Below, one piece after another: positions 11,001 to 23,273 of a stretch of DNA of 64,000 nucleotides (position 1 is its first letter; each line of letters starts with the position of its first letter). The stretch covers positions 44,566,913 through 44,630,912 of the forward strand of contig OY747713.1 in NCBI GenBank assembly GCA_963556495.2. The letters run 5' to 3'. The translations under genes and the position numbers were made by a program. Source of the DNA: Valencia hispanica. Lineage: Eukaryota; Chordata; Actinopteri; Cyprinodontiformes; Valenciidae. The notes beneath the pieces are model-generated. The model was not told the origin of the DNA. It did no database searches and saw nothing but the letters and a program-made list of their open reading frames with translations.

Positions 11001-12463
11001 TGTTTTTTTAGCATAAAAACCAGAAAGGGTTCTATAGAATTAGATTTGAGCCAAAATGATCAAGAAAAACCCTGAGAAGGTTAAACAAATATTAAGAAAT
11101 TGAGAGAAAAACAAACATTTTTGAAAAAAGAAAGAAGTTGTTTGAAAAGTAAAACTTACTATCTGCAATCAATTTCTTAGAGCAAAAGTATAAAGTCTTT
11201 GTCTTTTTTTATTTGACAGTATGTATTTTTGTTATCAGTTTCCTCTGTTTCATTCTTGCTGATCAGAGCTTTGCTTTCGCAGCAGTCTTAGCAGTTGCGC
11301 TCCCTGACTTTTTGTTTGCGCTTCTGGCACAAACCTCTTGGGTGGGAGGGGCTTCTGAGAAGTCCTTTCTCATTGAACAGTGATTTCTGGAGTGACAGTT
11401 CATTGACCAGGATGTTACGTAGCCTCCATGACTCCATTTTCTTCTTTTGGCGGACACATACTCTGAGCAAAATTGGTTTGGGTCTGGTTTGGAAAAATGG
11501 AATAAAAAAACGTATATGTATCTGTCAGTAAATGTAGTTTAGGCATCTTCCCAGGATATCTTGTTTATAATTTTGAGTTCTACCCTAAAATGCAGTTATG
11601 AACTTAAAACTAAAACTACGAGAATCGCAATTACATGCAACACTTAATGTGAAAATCATGTTACTCTCATCACACGCATCTGAAAAAAAGTGAGTCTGCA
11701 GCACAAGGATCACACTAAATTTGTCTAAGCTCTCATTTTAATGGTTCTTTGATAGTTGTTGTTTGTTTTTTTACTTTCAGGTTTCATCCATAGTACACCG
11801 GAAAACCTGCTGATCTAAGTTATTGCAGTACTTTTCTAGAGTTATGTTGTGGATCTGGTGGGTTTATAGACCAAGGGAAGACATGCAGCTTAAAGCCAAT
11901 GCTTGGGGTTTCTGAGGATAATTTGAGAACTAGCCCTTGTTAATCCTGATTCTGATTGACATATTTATTGATTCAATTATCAGAAGTGAACAATGGATTC
12001 CTAAGGCTTCCCAAGAACACTTCAATGCTCCCCTTTTCACAATAATGCACCCAACGCCCATAGACGGCCTCTGAACACGCGAGAGGAGACAGTACAGCCC
12101 CTGTTTAGAAACACTGTGGTTGCATGTTGGCTCTGTTCCAAGTCTTGCTGAGACCTACAGTGCTCTGAGATGTAGAAGAGATAAAACCCAGGTTAACTCC
12201 AATAGCTGCGCATTCTCTGATGTTCAACTGATACCTATGGCCAGTTAGCAAGATTATTAACAGAAACTGGAATAACATGCATTTACATGCAACCATTAAT
12301 GACTATGAAGATGATGCACGTCATCTCTGCAGCCATCAGTTAGCCCCAAAGCACTCTCTGTCCTGTATGCTAGCATTGTGGGTCCTTTAGCGGTCCATAC
12401 AGATAGCTAGTGATCTAATTTCCAGTTAAAGTTAGCTTATTAGGTATCGCTTGGCTTAACCGA
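11001..12463. other. No recognisable gene
   Basis: Contains a 64-codon minus-strand ORF (11263-11457), rich in Lys, Arg and Ser, with no domain I recognise. It could be internal sequence of the hAT-like element whose end is at 10924. The remainder is AT-rich intergenic sequence. Confidence 0.4.
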
Positions 12464-12483
12464 GGTCCCCCAATTGGGGGACC
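12464..12483. repeat. Perfect 20 bp palindrome
   Basis: GGTCCCCCAATTGGGGGACC reads identically on both strands. It sits in otherwise unremarkable sequence and could form a short cruciform or mark the centre or end of a decayed inverted-repeat element. Confidence 0.9.
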
Positions 12484-13495
12484 AAGGGAATTACTTTTTT
12501 TCAACAGGCTTGAGACAACACAACCTGACAGAAAAAAATGTCATAATGCACATCAAATTAAACAGAAGACCAAGCGCTACAAGGCTATCTAAACTATTTT
12601 TACCAACCACAAACACAACTCAGATACCACGTAAATAACTATTTGCGAACAAACTCGTAACATCATAGTTTTGTCAACCTAGCATTATAGTTTTGTCGAC
12701 CCAGCCGCCACATTTCTGGCTCTACCGCAGCAATCCTTTGTCCTAAATTCACAAGCAGCCCCTCAAATGAAAGCAGAGAACCAGCCGATTCCAAAGACAC
12801 ATCCTCCAAGACGCTACACCAAAGCACCGCGGAGATATAAGCCAAAGTATAACACAACAGGAAATCGCTTTTCAGAATTGCAGTAGTAAAATTTGCCTTA
12901 CCTTTGCTGTTTTGCCGTGTAAAGGTGATTTCTTCGGCAAATAAACGTTATTTTCTGATACTTCCATCTCTTATGCATCATTCAGAACTGTTCAGGCGTT
13001 TCTCTTACGATTTGTGGCTCCTAGAAAGTGTTTGTCGTCTGTTCGCTAAGAATGCTGGCACTTCCTGGTGGCTCTGTTCTCGCCTCTCTGGTTGGCTGAC
13101 TGTGTTGTCAATCTTGTTTGGAAAGTTTTGGCGTTATTCTATAGGCTTCTACAAATCCAACGAGGTATCGCTCATCAAAATTGACCAATCCGCTGCGAGG
13201 GTAGGTCTTTAAGTAAAATAAAACTAACAGCCGGCAAGACAGGCGGATTACGCAAGAGGGCGCACAGCGCACAGGATAAAAATATACATATAGACATTAT
13301 TGCATTACTATCAGATTTTTTTCCCAAAAACGCCCAAAAGTGTTTATTTTAGGACTACTGAACACTATATGACATTAAAATAAAAAAATATAACTTTTAC
13401 ATGACAAAAATAGAAGTGGCACTTTGTGCCAAACTGTACACCTCGCCTGACTTGCCTGTACTAAAACCCCCCTAGTTTTGTCCTGCTTTAGATAA
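12484..13495. other. No recognisable gene
   Basis: Only short ORFs. A motif TAGTTTTGTC followed by a G/A-ACC segment occurs twice close together (12666-12705), and a related TAGTTTTGTCC is at 13473. This suggests decayed repeat DNA without naming a family. Confidence 0.4.
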
Positions 13496-13820
13496 TCAGT
13501 ATCAAGTTTTGCAGAGATAATGTCAGCAGCATAACTCAAAAAGTTATGGACGGATTTAACTAAACATGTTCAGGTCCGCAACGGGACCAGGAACAACTGA
13601 TGTAATTTTGAGGCTGATCCGACATGAAGCGAGTATCCACCCACCAACCAGCGGTGCTAACCTCCACTCCTCTCCCGTGTCACAGAGGTCACAAGCGGCT
13701 CCCCTCGCGCAGCAGCCCAGAATCTCCACTCTCAGCTGGAAGAGTGCGGCGGAAGCACAAACAGCCGTGCATCTCATTAAGTTAGACTTAGTGGCCCTGG
13801 CAGAGGTCTGCTTTCTCTGA
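13496..13820. repeat. Possible interspersed repeat, GC-rich
   Basis: The segment with AAAAAGTTATGGACGG and GGGACCAGGAACAACTGAT resembles a dispersed repeat I have seen in fish genomes, but I cannot name the family. Overlapping ORFs on both strands (13566-13820 plus, 13556-13777 minus) have no recognisable domain and look like by-products of the GC-rich composition. Confidence 0.3.
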
Positions 13821-16800
13821 GTGCTTTTCTAGGTTTTAACTATGCCATCAACACAACACGACAGTAACATGCCTGCTTAGAAAATAAAATATACTTTAGC
13901 CCACCAGAAAAGTCATTGGTCACTATCTTCTTCTTCCTCACTAAAGTCATCTTCAGGGTCTTTATGTCCTCTGGAAGCTTTTGTCGTCTTTTTGCACTGA
14001 TTCAGTTCTTCCCGCTGCTTCCTCCAACGTCTCCCCATCGATTCATTGATGTCCATCTATTTCTTCTATTTCCGTCTATGACGACCAGCTCAATTGCCTT
14101 TAACTTAAAAGCTGCATTTCTTCGTGTGTTTTCCATGAAGAGGGTGCGTGTCTGAAAACTACAGGTAGTGTAGTGTCTTCTTCAGTGCATAATCCTTCCA
14201 CACGTCTGACTCACTTTTGCATTGTCTGGTATAGTGCCTCCCTGAGGCCATTAGCCAGTTAAAATCTATAAATTAGCCACATCGTTGTATAGGACACAGT
14301 GTCCAAAGCGTGTGAAAAAAGTAGGGGCTTATAGTCCCAAAACTACGGCATCTGCATTTAATATTTACAACATAAGAACACAAAAGGTACAAGGCTTTTA
14401 TAAGTGATTTAATATTTCTTAGCTTCAAACTATGTGCTGAAAATTTCTAGTAGGTTACCCATCTTTTTTAATTTTCTATTTTTATGGAAAGGGCTTACTT
14501 AGCTGGCTTCAGTTTACAAAATAGTTTTTCCTGTTAGATAATTTTCTTCTCAAATCTAAAGATATAAATTAATTTTAGCATACATTCCGTAGCTTTCAGA
14601 ATACAATTCATTTTGTACATATTTATAAGCTCTTTCTCTTTTTTTTGAGGCTCTAGACACATTTTATTTTGCAGTGGCGGGGGGGTGGGGGTGGCTAGGC
14701 ACCCTGCCCTGCATGTTTTTGATGTTTCCTTTTAAAAGACACTCTTAAGCAGGTAATTAAAAGTAAGTAAAAGTAAGAAAGTAACTTGTTAGCAAATATA
14801 AATCACAAACACCACAAATCTACAGTAGTCTTCATAGAGAAGGGACAGGAAGATAGCCATTGATGATAAAAGAAAAAAGTTTTTCAGCAGACAGGAAAAT
14901 TGGTCCGAGGTGAAGAATGACTGATGCAGTTACATACAGGAAATTATTAAAGCAACGTCAACAAATTAGGTCTTTTTCTATCCCATACATTTTGGTGGTT
15001 TGGTGACAAAAAATAATCATTTGTAAAGCCTGGAATCCCTGTCATGTTAAGCTTTGGGTAGTTTTTATGCAATATGATTGGAATTTGAAACCATGTATAC
15101 ATAATAGCTAAATGTGAGCATTCATAGGTCAGACTGAAAAGGACTTAAGAGACGGAAAATATCTTGAATGGGCGAAGAACCTTGGTTTTGGGGCATTGTA
15201 TTTGGTGTTTTAATATGTCCTTTTTTAAGAGATGTCTCTGGTAGAATAAACAGTGTTAAACATCCAAACTGGGAAAGACTGCATTAGTCATCAAACATAT
15301 GTGTGGGTTTGTACATCCGCCAACCTCACCAAAAGTTTTCAGCAAGGAAATATTCATGTAACAATTATTTGGCATTAATCTTTCAAAAACAGCCAAACAA
15401 AAACAGCCCCAGTTTGTATTTTGTCGTCTCCTGATAAGAGATCCAATTGTAATACTTATTTGTTGCTACAAGCCGCATCATTCCTGGCTTGCCTTGGTGA
15501 AAGACTCATTTCCCTTTTTTCTGGATGTGTATCTCACATTCGCAAAGTGGCTCCAACACAACTTCTCAGTGCAATTAGCGGCTGATAACAGATAAAGTTT
15601 CTATTGTTTGTGTGAAACGTGCCAGGCAGTTTGCCTGCTCTATAAAGAAAGGTGTCTAAATTTATCTCCCGCAAACAGCTTATTAATACTTAGGAGGAAA
15701 ATCTAATCCACACGCCTAGCGATGGAATGTCCTTTTGTTTACCAGTGCACACCTTATTATAGCCGTGTGTTTACTGATCGGCAAAGACAGCATGTTGTAC
15801 CTAGTTTGAGAAAGCGCCAGAGAGATAACAGACTTAGTGTTTGAAGATAAGGGGGTTAATGTTGATGTTACAGTCCGATAGGCTTTTATTAAGCTTATCC
15901 TCCACACAAACAAAAATAATAAACACTATCAGTGGTTTGAAATTCATAACAATTACATCTGCATGCCCATTTTTTGTTATTTTTGTTAGTGCCAAATGTT
16001 TTAATGAAGACAGCTTTTGGATCGCAGGTCACATGAACCAACATTACAGAGCCGATATTTTTTTAGATACACACAGACCTCCTCATTAACATTCAAATCA
16101 GCACAGTTCAGAAAACTCATGAGCTATGTGTCTACTTTGCGGCAATTTCCAAATCTGTCCATTTGTCAAAACTTCCCACACTTCCCAGCATCAAAGTCAG
16201 AAAAGATGTAGGCATGATGGAGAATCGTCTTTACTCCTCAAAAAGCAGAATAGCCACCTTCTGCATCTCTCATCTGTCTCTGCTAAGCACACGTTTCACT
16301 CGCCTTATGTCCCATCTGTTCATCTCCAAACAAAAGTCATTCTGTCGTCTCCATGTACACCCACCCACACATACTGGTGCTTTATTTGTTTTTCTAATAA
16401 AGCATAATGAAGAGGTAAAGATTTGCTTTATGATTCATTCAATTATTTCCAGACACTCTCTCATTCAGCTGGGTTGTCTTTAAAGAGGACTCTATTCATC
16501 TATGCTAGGATTGTAGGATCTAATGCTTGTGTGAAGGACTTCAGTAACCCTGATCAGATCCTTGGATCCACTTACCGGTAACATTAATGCAAACTCGGCA
16601 ACGTTTTAATGTCAGTGTTGGTTTAAGCATAATTTAAAGAAGCGTTTTTTATATTTCTTAAGACTCTTGACAAACACTTGACAGTTAGGATTGATTGATT
16701 CCACTGACTAATAAATAATGTAAGTAGCCAATATTTAGCTAATTAATATAATAAATAAACTGTTTAGAAGACACTATCAGTCTTTAAGATGATTTTGTCA

Positions 16801-17040
16801 AAGTAGAACATGTACCTGCTGGTTTTGTCATGTTGAGGAATGCTCCATGGTGTCTTTGTGTTTTCCTTTCTCTTCCCAGCAGATTTGGACAGGAGAGACT
16901 CCAGTGATGCTACACACCATGGGGAATTTCCTTATCTCCTCCACAATACTTTCCTGCTCCTCCTGTTGCCAGATGTTGTGCCACAGCCATGATGACAGAA
17001 CCAAAGACAGACCTCCAGCCGTAAGAACCAATAATCCCAC
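13821..17040. other. No recognisable gene
   Basis: More than 3 kb without a convincing coding region. The ORFs are short, lie in AT-rich sequence and overlap other frames. It contains homopolymer runs and a G-rich patch near 14674-14690. I see no RNA gene and no terminal repeats. Confidence 0.5.
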
Positions 17041-17089
17041 AATGCACTCTTGTCAATAACAAAAATTCACCTCAATACTTTGACCTCTG

Positions 17090-18046
17090 TCATTGTCAAT
17101 CAAGATTACATAACAAACATTTCCTGTAGGTCTTCACCAGATTTGCACACCTGTAGCTGCTATTTTGGCCCATTTCTCCATGCAGATGGGGTTGGGGTTA
17201 AGAGTCCTGCCCAGCAGCACATCAATACGTGAAATCCGGCGTCGCGCAGAGTAGGCAGCCAGTCTCAGCCGCTCCCACTTGATCGAGTTTTATTTCTCTT
17301 AAATATTTATTCTTCGGCTCTTTTGTGTATTTTTGTTATCATTTTCCATTGTGTACTGCTGTTCCCACAATGGAACCGAGAATTCTGTGGACAATCGTGT
17401 GTGTTATTAATAGTAACCTTTGTTACTGTGGTCCCAGCTCTCTTCAGGTCATTGACCAGGTTCCTCTGTGTAGTTCTGGGCAGTTTTTTCACCGTTCTCA
17501 AGATCCTGTGTACCCCAAAAGGTGAGATCTTGCATGGAGCCCCTGGTTGAGGGAGATTGTCAATGATCTTGTATTTATTCCATAGTCTAATAATTGCTCC
17601 AACAGATGCTCTCTTCTCACCAAGCTGCGGGCCAATTGTAGACTGGTTCATCCCAGTCTTTTGCAGGTGTACAATCTTGTTCCTGGTGTCCTTGGACAGC
17701 TCTTTGGTCTTGGCCATGGTGGAGGTTAGAGTCTGACTGTTTGAAGGTGTGGACAGGCACCTCTTTATACGAGTTCAAACAGGTGCTATTGATACAGGTA
17801 ATGAGTCAAGGATAGAAGAGCTTCTTAAAGAAGAAGTAACAAGTCTTTTATTTGTGGGTGCTAAATAATTATTTTCTGCACCATTATTCAAATAAACTCA
17901 TACAATGTGATTTCCTGGAATTTGTTTTTACATTCTGTCTCTTACAGTTGAAGTGTACCTAGAATGAAGATTACAGACCTCTCTCATCTTTTTAAGTGGG
18001 ACAACTTGCACAATCAATGGTTGCCAAATACTTTTTTGCCCCACTG
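17090..18046 (-). mobile_element. Decayed Tc1-like transposon
   Basis: The right end reads TTTTTTGCCCCACTG followed by TA (18047-18048), the inverse of a Tc1-type terminus. Transposase coding sequence runs on the minus strand. The N-terminal domain is in 17307-17717. A short C-terminal remnant (reading EKWAKIAATGVQ) is near 17140-17190. About 110 bp of unrelated sequence (17192-17300) replaces the catalytic middle. No matching left TIR is evident, so the left boundary is approximate. This family differs in sequence from the Tc1 copies at 7.9 kb and 57 kb. Confidence 0.75.
17307..17717 (-). pseudogene. Tc1-like transposase N-terminal domain
   Basis: The frame starts with MAKTKELSKDTRNKIVHL, typical of the paired-like helix-turn-helix that binds the element's inverted repeats. 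A second helix-turn-helix segment follows (PQPGAPCKISPFGVHRI). The protein ends at residue 136 inside what should be the catalytic domain, so the DDE residues are absent. It cannot be an active transposase. The start is well supported because it coincides with the conserved beginning of the family. Confidence 0.8.
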
Positions 18047-18048
18047 TA

Positions 18049-19390
18049 CTGTTGGTCCAAGCCATACAATTACTTATACACAGACATGACAATTTGAAAA
18101 TTCAATTCTATACTTAACAGGCAGCCAGGGATGAGACAGTAACACCTGAATGATACTGGCTCATTTCACTCTACCAGCTAAAAGTTTAGCAGGAGGATTC
18201 TGTGCAAGCTTCAGATGTGACAACAAAGACTGAGGTGATGCCGAGATGAAGAGAGATCTACAACATTCTAGTCTAGAGGTGGTTAATGTGCTGACAACTT
18301 TCTTCATGCTATCAATAGATACGATTAAGCTTCAAAATGTTTCTTAGTTGTAGAAAAAGGCTTATCAGCACAAGAACCACATCAGGGCTTATCTGATTTT
18401 TGCTGACTGATCAAAGATGACAAGTAAATGATGTGCTAGAGCCTAAAGCTCAAATGACAATGACTCTCAATGACATACAGGAGTTGTCTGTTTATTTGAA
18501 GGACCAAAAGATATACATCTCAGACTTTATTTAAAAAACAGTTACTGGCCGTCCAGCATTTCGCCTCTTTAATACAGCTGACACTGGATAGAACAGATTG
18601 TGATTTAAAGGCACCTCAATCTGTCTGTTTTCCATGTGACAGTGGAATTATATGTTGTCTTTGTGGAAGATATTACCCAAAGGAAACATACACAGTGTGA
18701 ATTAAACTGGCTCCAAGATTACTTCTTGAGGAATTCCACAGCTAACAGAGGCAGCTGAGGAACAAAATCATATAATTCAACAGAGAAACATCTACCAGAT
18801 AAATAACAAGGGAACCACTCAAGGAAAACACCCTGAAAATCTTGGAGGTGACACAGCAGGATAACCCCCAATTTACAACGGATGCGTCAGTGGCATGTTA
18901 CACGGTCTCCGCATCAAATAAAGACCATTATATATCGTTTGGTTTACACCGAATGCACGGCGGCGCGTTTCAGAAGCGTCCCAGAAGCGTCTTGCCGCAC
19001 CGTGCCACTTTGCTAAAGATAGGATTGACTTCTATTTTGGCTGCAACACGCTTCCAAAACATGTCAAGCTCCAACAGTTAACATAGGCCTAAACAAGAAA
19101 GCACCCACGGTATCAGTGTAAAGACTCCAGTAAATTTCAAACTAATAGAATAAGAGACAAGTGCAGATTCGGAATAGCATAACTATGTGAACATTTTTAA
19201 TAATTACCAGTGACCAAAGGGTTTGTTTGCTCCCTGCATCTTTTGAGGAAATCATCTGTGTTTTTTCAGCATAGACAACAAGGCTTTTATCGTGGAGGTG
19301 GAGAATCATATCTGACACCACACATCCTTTTGCGGACTGATGCGCACTGATGGCACTTGTAATTTGTATATAACCGCCCCTTACCTGTCA
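18049..19390. other. No recognisable gene; possible decayed MITE near 18960-19080
   Basis: No coding region with recognisable motifs. The GC-rich block around 18955-19080, with two copies of CAGAAGCGTC, resembles subterminal sequence of non-autonomous DNA elements. I cannot pair it with an opposite end. Confidence 0.35.
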
Positions 19391-19675
19391 TACCCCGCCC
19401 GCCAAATCCAATACCACGCCATTCTCATGTGTGACAAACCCGCAGACTAGTAACAAGGTGGTTGGGCGTGATCTGCAAGTGCTCATTTGCATAAAAGTAA
19501 TAGAGCACTCTAAACAGCTCATTCCGAAAGGGACTGAAATATTCAAGAATTGAGCTGGTGAGATCGCTTTATTTGAGAGTGATTTACTCCAAATAACTTT
19601 ATTAACATGTTTTGTACAGACCATACCCTATTAGAACTTGTTTAAAAAGAGGTATAATATGTCCCCTTTATTTTT
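19391..19675 (+). mobile_element. Possible MITE fragment
   Basis: The run from GCTCATTTGCATAAAAG through TGTTTTGTACAGACC to ATAATATGTCCCC resembles the right part of a MITE common in fish genomes. I see no left inverted repeat and no target duplication, so this rests on remembered similarity only. Confidence 0.35.
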
Positions 19676-20544
19676 TTGTATGTCCCTTTTAAATGAAATG
19701 ATTATTAAAAGGCAAATGTTGGGGTTTTAAATAAGTATATGTCACTGGTTCCAAAGGGATATTTTCTGTTATTTTTTGCAACAACAGCAGAGAGGAGACA
19801 TTTTCACAGGGGTTCATGCATAGGACTGTAAACCAAACAGACAGAGAAAGCAGCTCAGCATTCAGCGCTCGCTGTCAATTCCATTAGAGGGAGATCGACC
19901 AAATTCACTTTCCCTGCAGTGCAGCAATGAAGGTTGCAGTGACCGACATGCTCTCACAACTCTCTTCCACCCCCAAAAGCTCCCACAGGCTGTATCCTAA
20001 TGCTACCACACAAACACCCCCCCCACACTAACCACACACACTCACACATACACACCACTAATACTCCTCCATTTGGGGTCTGTTGAATTCGACCTCCTCC
20101 CTCTTCCACCTGCTCTTACTGTGAAATGGAGCCTTTCTCAGTCACACAGTGCTCTTTATTTTTGATTTCAGTCGTCTTTTTGCACCCACGTTCTCTCTCT
20201 GGCTGGGAGCTTATCTGGGAGGCTCAGCTGCTGCTGGACCGTCCACAGAGAAGCCCGAGCCACAACAACCACTCAAAAAAGCTTCTCTTTGCTGCGGCTT
20301 TATTTTTGTTAGAGTGTTTAAGGTACTTCAACTGTTTACCATAACTTCATGTAGAAATATGAAAATTCTCCTGAATTCTTCAGCTCATCTAGCACAACGA
20401 AAATTAATTTGTCATCTTAATACAGAGGGGAACATTCAGGGCCCTCTAGCTCTCTCTGAGGATTTAATATTGTTTTATTTATTAATTTTTTGCTACAATG
20501 GATTAATTTCCAATATAATTTTATATTTTGATTTTAATTATTGG
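19676..20544. other. No recognisable gene; CA-rich tract
   Basis: A C-run and imperfect CA/CACA tract occurs at about 20016-20066. The 144-codon ORF at 20149-20583 has no recognisable domain and runs into a SINE. I treat it as chance. Confidence 0.45.
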
Positions 20545-20850
20545 CTGCACTGTGTTGCAGTTAATAGCAGTGTTGCCTTGTAGCATGAAGATCCTGGGTT
20601 TGAATCCTGGCCCTGGCTCTTTCTGCATAGACTTTGCATGTTCTCCTTGTGCGTGCATGGGCTCCCTCCCACAAGTCTAAAAACAAGACTGTTGTTTTTT
20701 GATCTCTCTAAATTGTCCTTAGGTATGAGTGCGTGCATACATGGTTGTATCTCTCTGTGTTGCCCTGTGATAGACAGGTAACCTGTTCAGGGCATACCCG
20801 GCCGTATACTAATGACCGCTGGAGATAGGCACCAGCCCCCTAGTTTTTTA
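20545..20850 (+). mobile_element. tRNA-derived fish SINE (Mermaid/DANA-like group)
   Basis: The sequence has a B-box-like GGTTTGAATCC (20597-20607), a TTTGCATGTTCTCC block, a TAAATTGTCC block, and GCCCTGTGATAGACAGGTAACCTGT. Together these are the layout of the common fish SINE with tRNA-like head and conserved body. RNA polymerase III would transcribe such an element. It is diverged, with a weak A box, so probably inactive. I see no clear target-site duplication. Confidence 0.65.
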
Positions 20851-21014
20851 TTTCAGAAGTCTGAAGCTACAATCTTTAAGATAAATGAGATGGATTCCTT
20901 GCTGGAGTATTGACTTGAAACCCATAAAGTTGAGTGGACTAGAGATCACCAGCTCCAACATAGATGATCACTTGAAGAAGCAATAAAACAGATTTAACAT
21001 TGATTGTTTTCACT

Positions 21015-21240
21015 AAGGTTGTTTTCACACCTGATAGTCCGGTAGATTTGGTTCAATTGGGAACCAAAACTGCAACATTGATGTTTCTTCTAACTGGTGC
21101 AGTTCACTTTTATACTGCACAGTGTCAAATGAACCAAAGCTTTTGAATAACATATTTACCTCCTCGCCTGTGGTGGCTCTGCACCAAGAAGCCCTGAACA
21201 CAGGGACACTGAACACTTCCTGTTTCATGAAAAGTAAGCT
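21015..21240 (+). mobile_element. Possible MITE fragment (TTTTCACACCTG end)
   Basis: The block TTTTCACACCTGATAGTCCGG followed by alternating AACCAAA and GGTTC motifs resembles the end of a non-autonomous DNA element frequent in fish. An analogous inverted block occurs at 26500-26580. The two could be the ends of one element split by the L2-A LINE, or two unrelated copies. Confidence 0.35.
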
Positions 21241-21440
21241 ATCAGGGGTTGGTGACTCTCTTGAATTTATCTTGTTTTCTCTGTGCTAAGGCCTCTCTAA
21301 GTTATTTTAACACACAAGCACACTAAAACACACGTTTTGTGGTGGTGTACTTTACGTTTTGGGAACTCCTTGTGTTTCACACAGCTTTTCTTGGGGTGGT
21401 AAGGTCTCGCTAGCTCAGTTAGCTTAGCTTCATTGCGGCT

Positions 21441-21659
21441 ATGGCTACTCTTCTATCTCCTGTCTCTAACTCTTCTCTTCTCTCTTGCTCTCTCTGTCAG
21501 ATCTTTAGTTACTTCCCTGCCTCCTTTAGTGATAATGGTAACTGTAATAAATGTAATATTTTTGTAGCTTTGGAGGCGAGAGTATCAGAATTAGAAGCAT
21601 GGCTCCGCGGTGTTGAAAAACAAGCAGATAGCCTAAGCCCATTAGCCGAAGCCCATTAG
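21441..21659 (+). pseudogene. L2-A ORF1 N-terminus (coiled coil)
   Basis: A 72-codon frame with a Cys pair (CNKC near residue 35) followed by a short heptad-like helix (LEARVSELEAWLRGVEKQ, residues ~43-60). LINE ORF1 proteins of this group begin this way and use such helices for oligomerisation. It stops at 21657-21659, and the downstream esterase continues in another frame, so a frameshift separates the two halves of ORF1. Confidence 0.6.
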
Positions 21660-21739
21660 CCAGCGCGGAGCCAACAAGGATAGAGCCCCCTAGCTGTCCT
21701 CCAGTAGAGCCCGCGCAGCCGGGACCCCAGGCCGGCTGG

Positions 21740-22705
21740 GTGACGGTACGTAGGAAGCATAGTTTTAGGACCCAGCCCACGGGCCACCACCAACCGGTCC
21801 GCGTTTCTAACAGATTTTCCCCGCTCAGCGACACACCCGCTGAGAAGCCGACCCTGGTAATTGGCAGCTCCATAGTCAGAAACGTGGCATTAGAGACACC
21901 ATTGACCATAGTCAAATGCTTGCCAGGGGCCAGAACGGGCGACATCAAATCCTATCTGAAACTGCTGGCTAAAGATAAGCGTAAATACAGTAAGATTGTT
22001 ATTCACGCTGGCGGTAATGACACCCGGTTACGCCAATCGGAGGTCACTAAAATTAGTGTTGGTGCGGTGTGTAAGTTTGCTAAATCAATGTCAGACTCTG
22101 TAATCTTTTCTGGTCCCCTGCCTGATCGGACCAGTGACGACATGTTTAGCCGCATGCTGTCATTCCATCAATGGTTGTCTAGGTGGTGTCCTGCAAACGA
22201 TGTGGGCTACATTGATAACTGGCGAACTTTTTGGGGAAAACCTGGTCTGATCCGGAGAGACGGCATCCATCCCACTTTGGATGGAGCAGCTCTTCTTTCT
22301 AGGAATATGGCTGAATTTATTAGGCCTCATAAACACTTACAACCCAGGGTCCAGACCAGGAAGCAGAGTCGTAGTTTAACCCACCTCTCTGCTGCTTCTG
22401 TACTGTTACCCACCCATTACCCTATAGAAACAGTGTCTTGCCCACGGCCAAAATTAAATGGATTAAAAATTAAGCCAACAAAAGCAAACAATGGAAATCT
22501 CATGAAGATAAATACGACTTTGACTGAACAGAAAAACAAATCTATTAAATGTGGTTTATTAAACATAAGATATCTCTCCTCAAAGACTTTGTTAGTAAAT
22601 GACTTGATTGATGATAATCACATTGATTTGCTTTGTCTCACAGAAACCTGGTTGCAGCAGGAGGATTATGTCAGTATAAATGAGTCAACTCCTTCCAGTC
22701 ATTAA
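21740..22705 (+). pseudogene. L2-A SGNH-esterase domain running into endonuclease start
   Basis: This 321-codon frame carries an SGNH-hydrolase (esterase-type) domain known in ORF1 of CR1/L2 LINEs. The blocks are IGSSIV with the Ser at 44, LPGARTGDI with Gly63, HAGGND with Asn93, and [10 protein letters not shown] with Asp174 and His177. All four SGNH residues are therefore present, although the usual GDS reads GSS. The same frame then continues without a stop into the endonuclease N-terminus: [10 protein letters not shown] near 273-282 and CLTETWL with Glu302. It stops at 22705 by mutation inside the endonuclease. ORF1 and endonuclease are thus in one reading frame in this copy. Confidence 0.85.
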
Positions 22706-22863
22706 AATTTTCACATTCCTAGAAATACTGGGCGAGGAGGAGGAGTTGCAACCATTTTTGTTCTGATTTACTAATTAGTCCCAGACCAATTGATAGCTAC
22801 AGTTCTTTTGAACATCTAACCCTTAATTTTCATTATCCAAGTTGCAAAACATTAAGACCATTT

Positions 22864-23133
22864 TTGTTTGTGGATTTGTATCGTCCACCAGGCCCTTACT
22901 CTCAATTCTTGGATCAGATCTCACATTTTTTATCTGATTTAGTATTAAATACTGATAGGGTCATTATAGTGGGGGACTTCAATATTCATGTGGATACTGA
23001 AAGTGATAGCCTAAATGCAGCCTTTAGTGCTATTTTAGACTCAATTGGCTTTACTCAAAAAGTACAGGGATCGACCCACTCGGGCAAACATACCTTGGAC
23101 CTTGTACTGACATACGGTATTGAGTGTGAGTAA
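22864..23133 (+). pseudogene. L2-A endonuclease, middle and C-terminal part
   Basis: An AP-endonuclease-like domain that would nick target DNA to prime reverse transcription. Visible motifs are LYRPPG near residue 5, VGDFNIHVD with the catalytic Asp-x-Asn pair near 38-41, and KHTLDLVLT near 76-84. The LSDHF block lies just past the stop, at about 23162-23177, in disrupted sequence. It is in a different frame from the preceding segment, so the endonuclease is split by at least one frameshift. Confidence 0.82.
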
Positions 23134-23273
23134 ATAACAGTCCACCCACATAACCCGGTCCTGTCTGACCACTTCTTAATAACTTTTGAATTTACTTTAA
23201 CTGACCATCTTAAATCTGAAAGAAAATGTCATTATAGTAGAACGTTAAGGGGTTAAAGCAGAATACTAGGAAG

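Noticed and set aside
11263..11457. Small basic ORF as a possible host exon
   Set aside because: No recognisable domain or splice context was evident. It may be hAT internal sequence, but I could not support a call.
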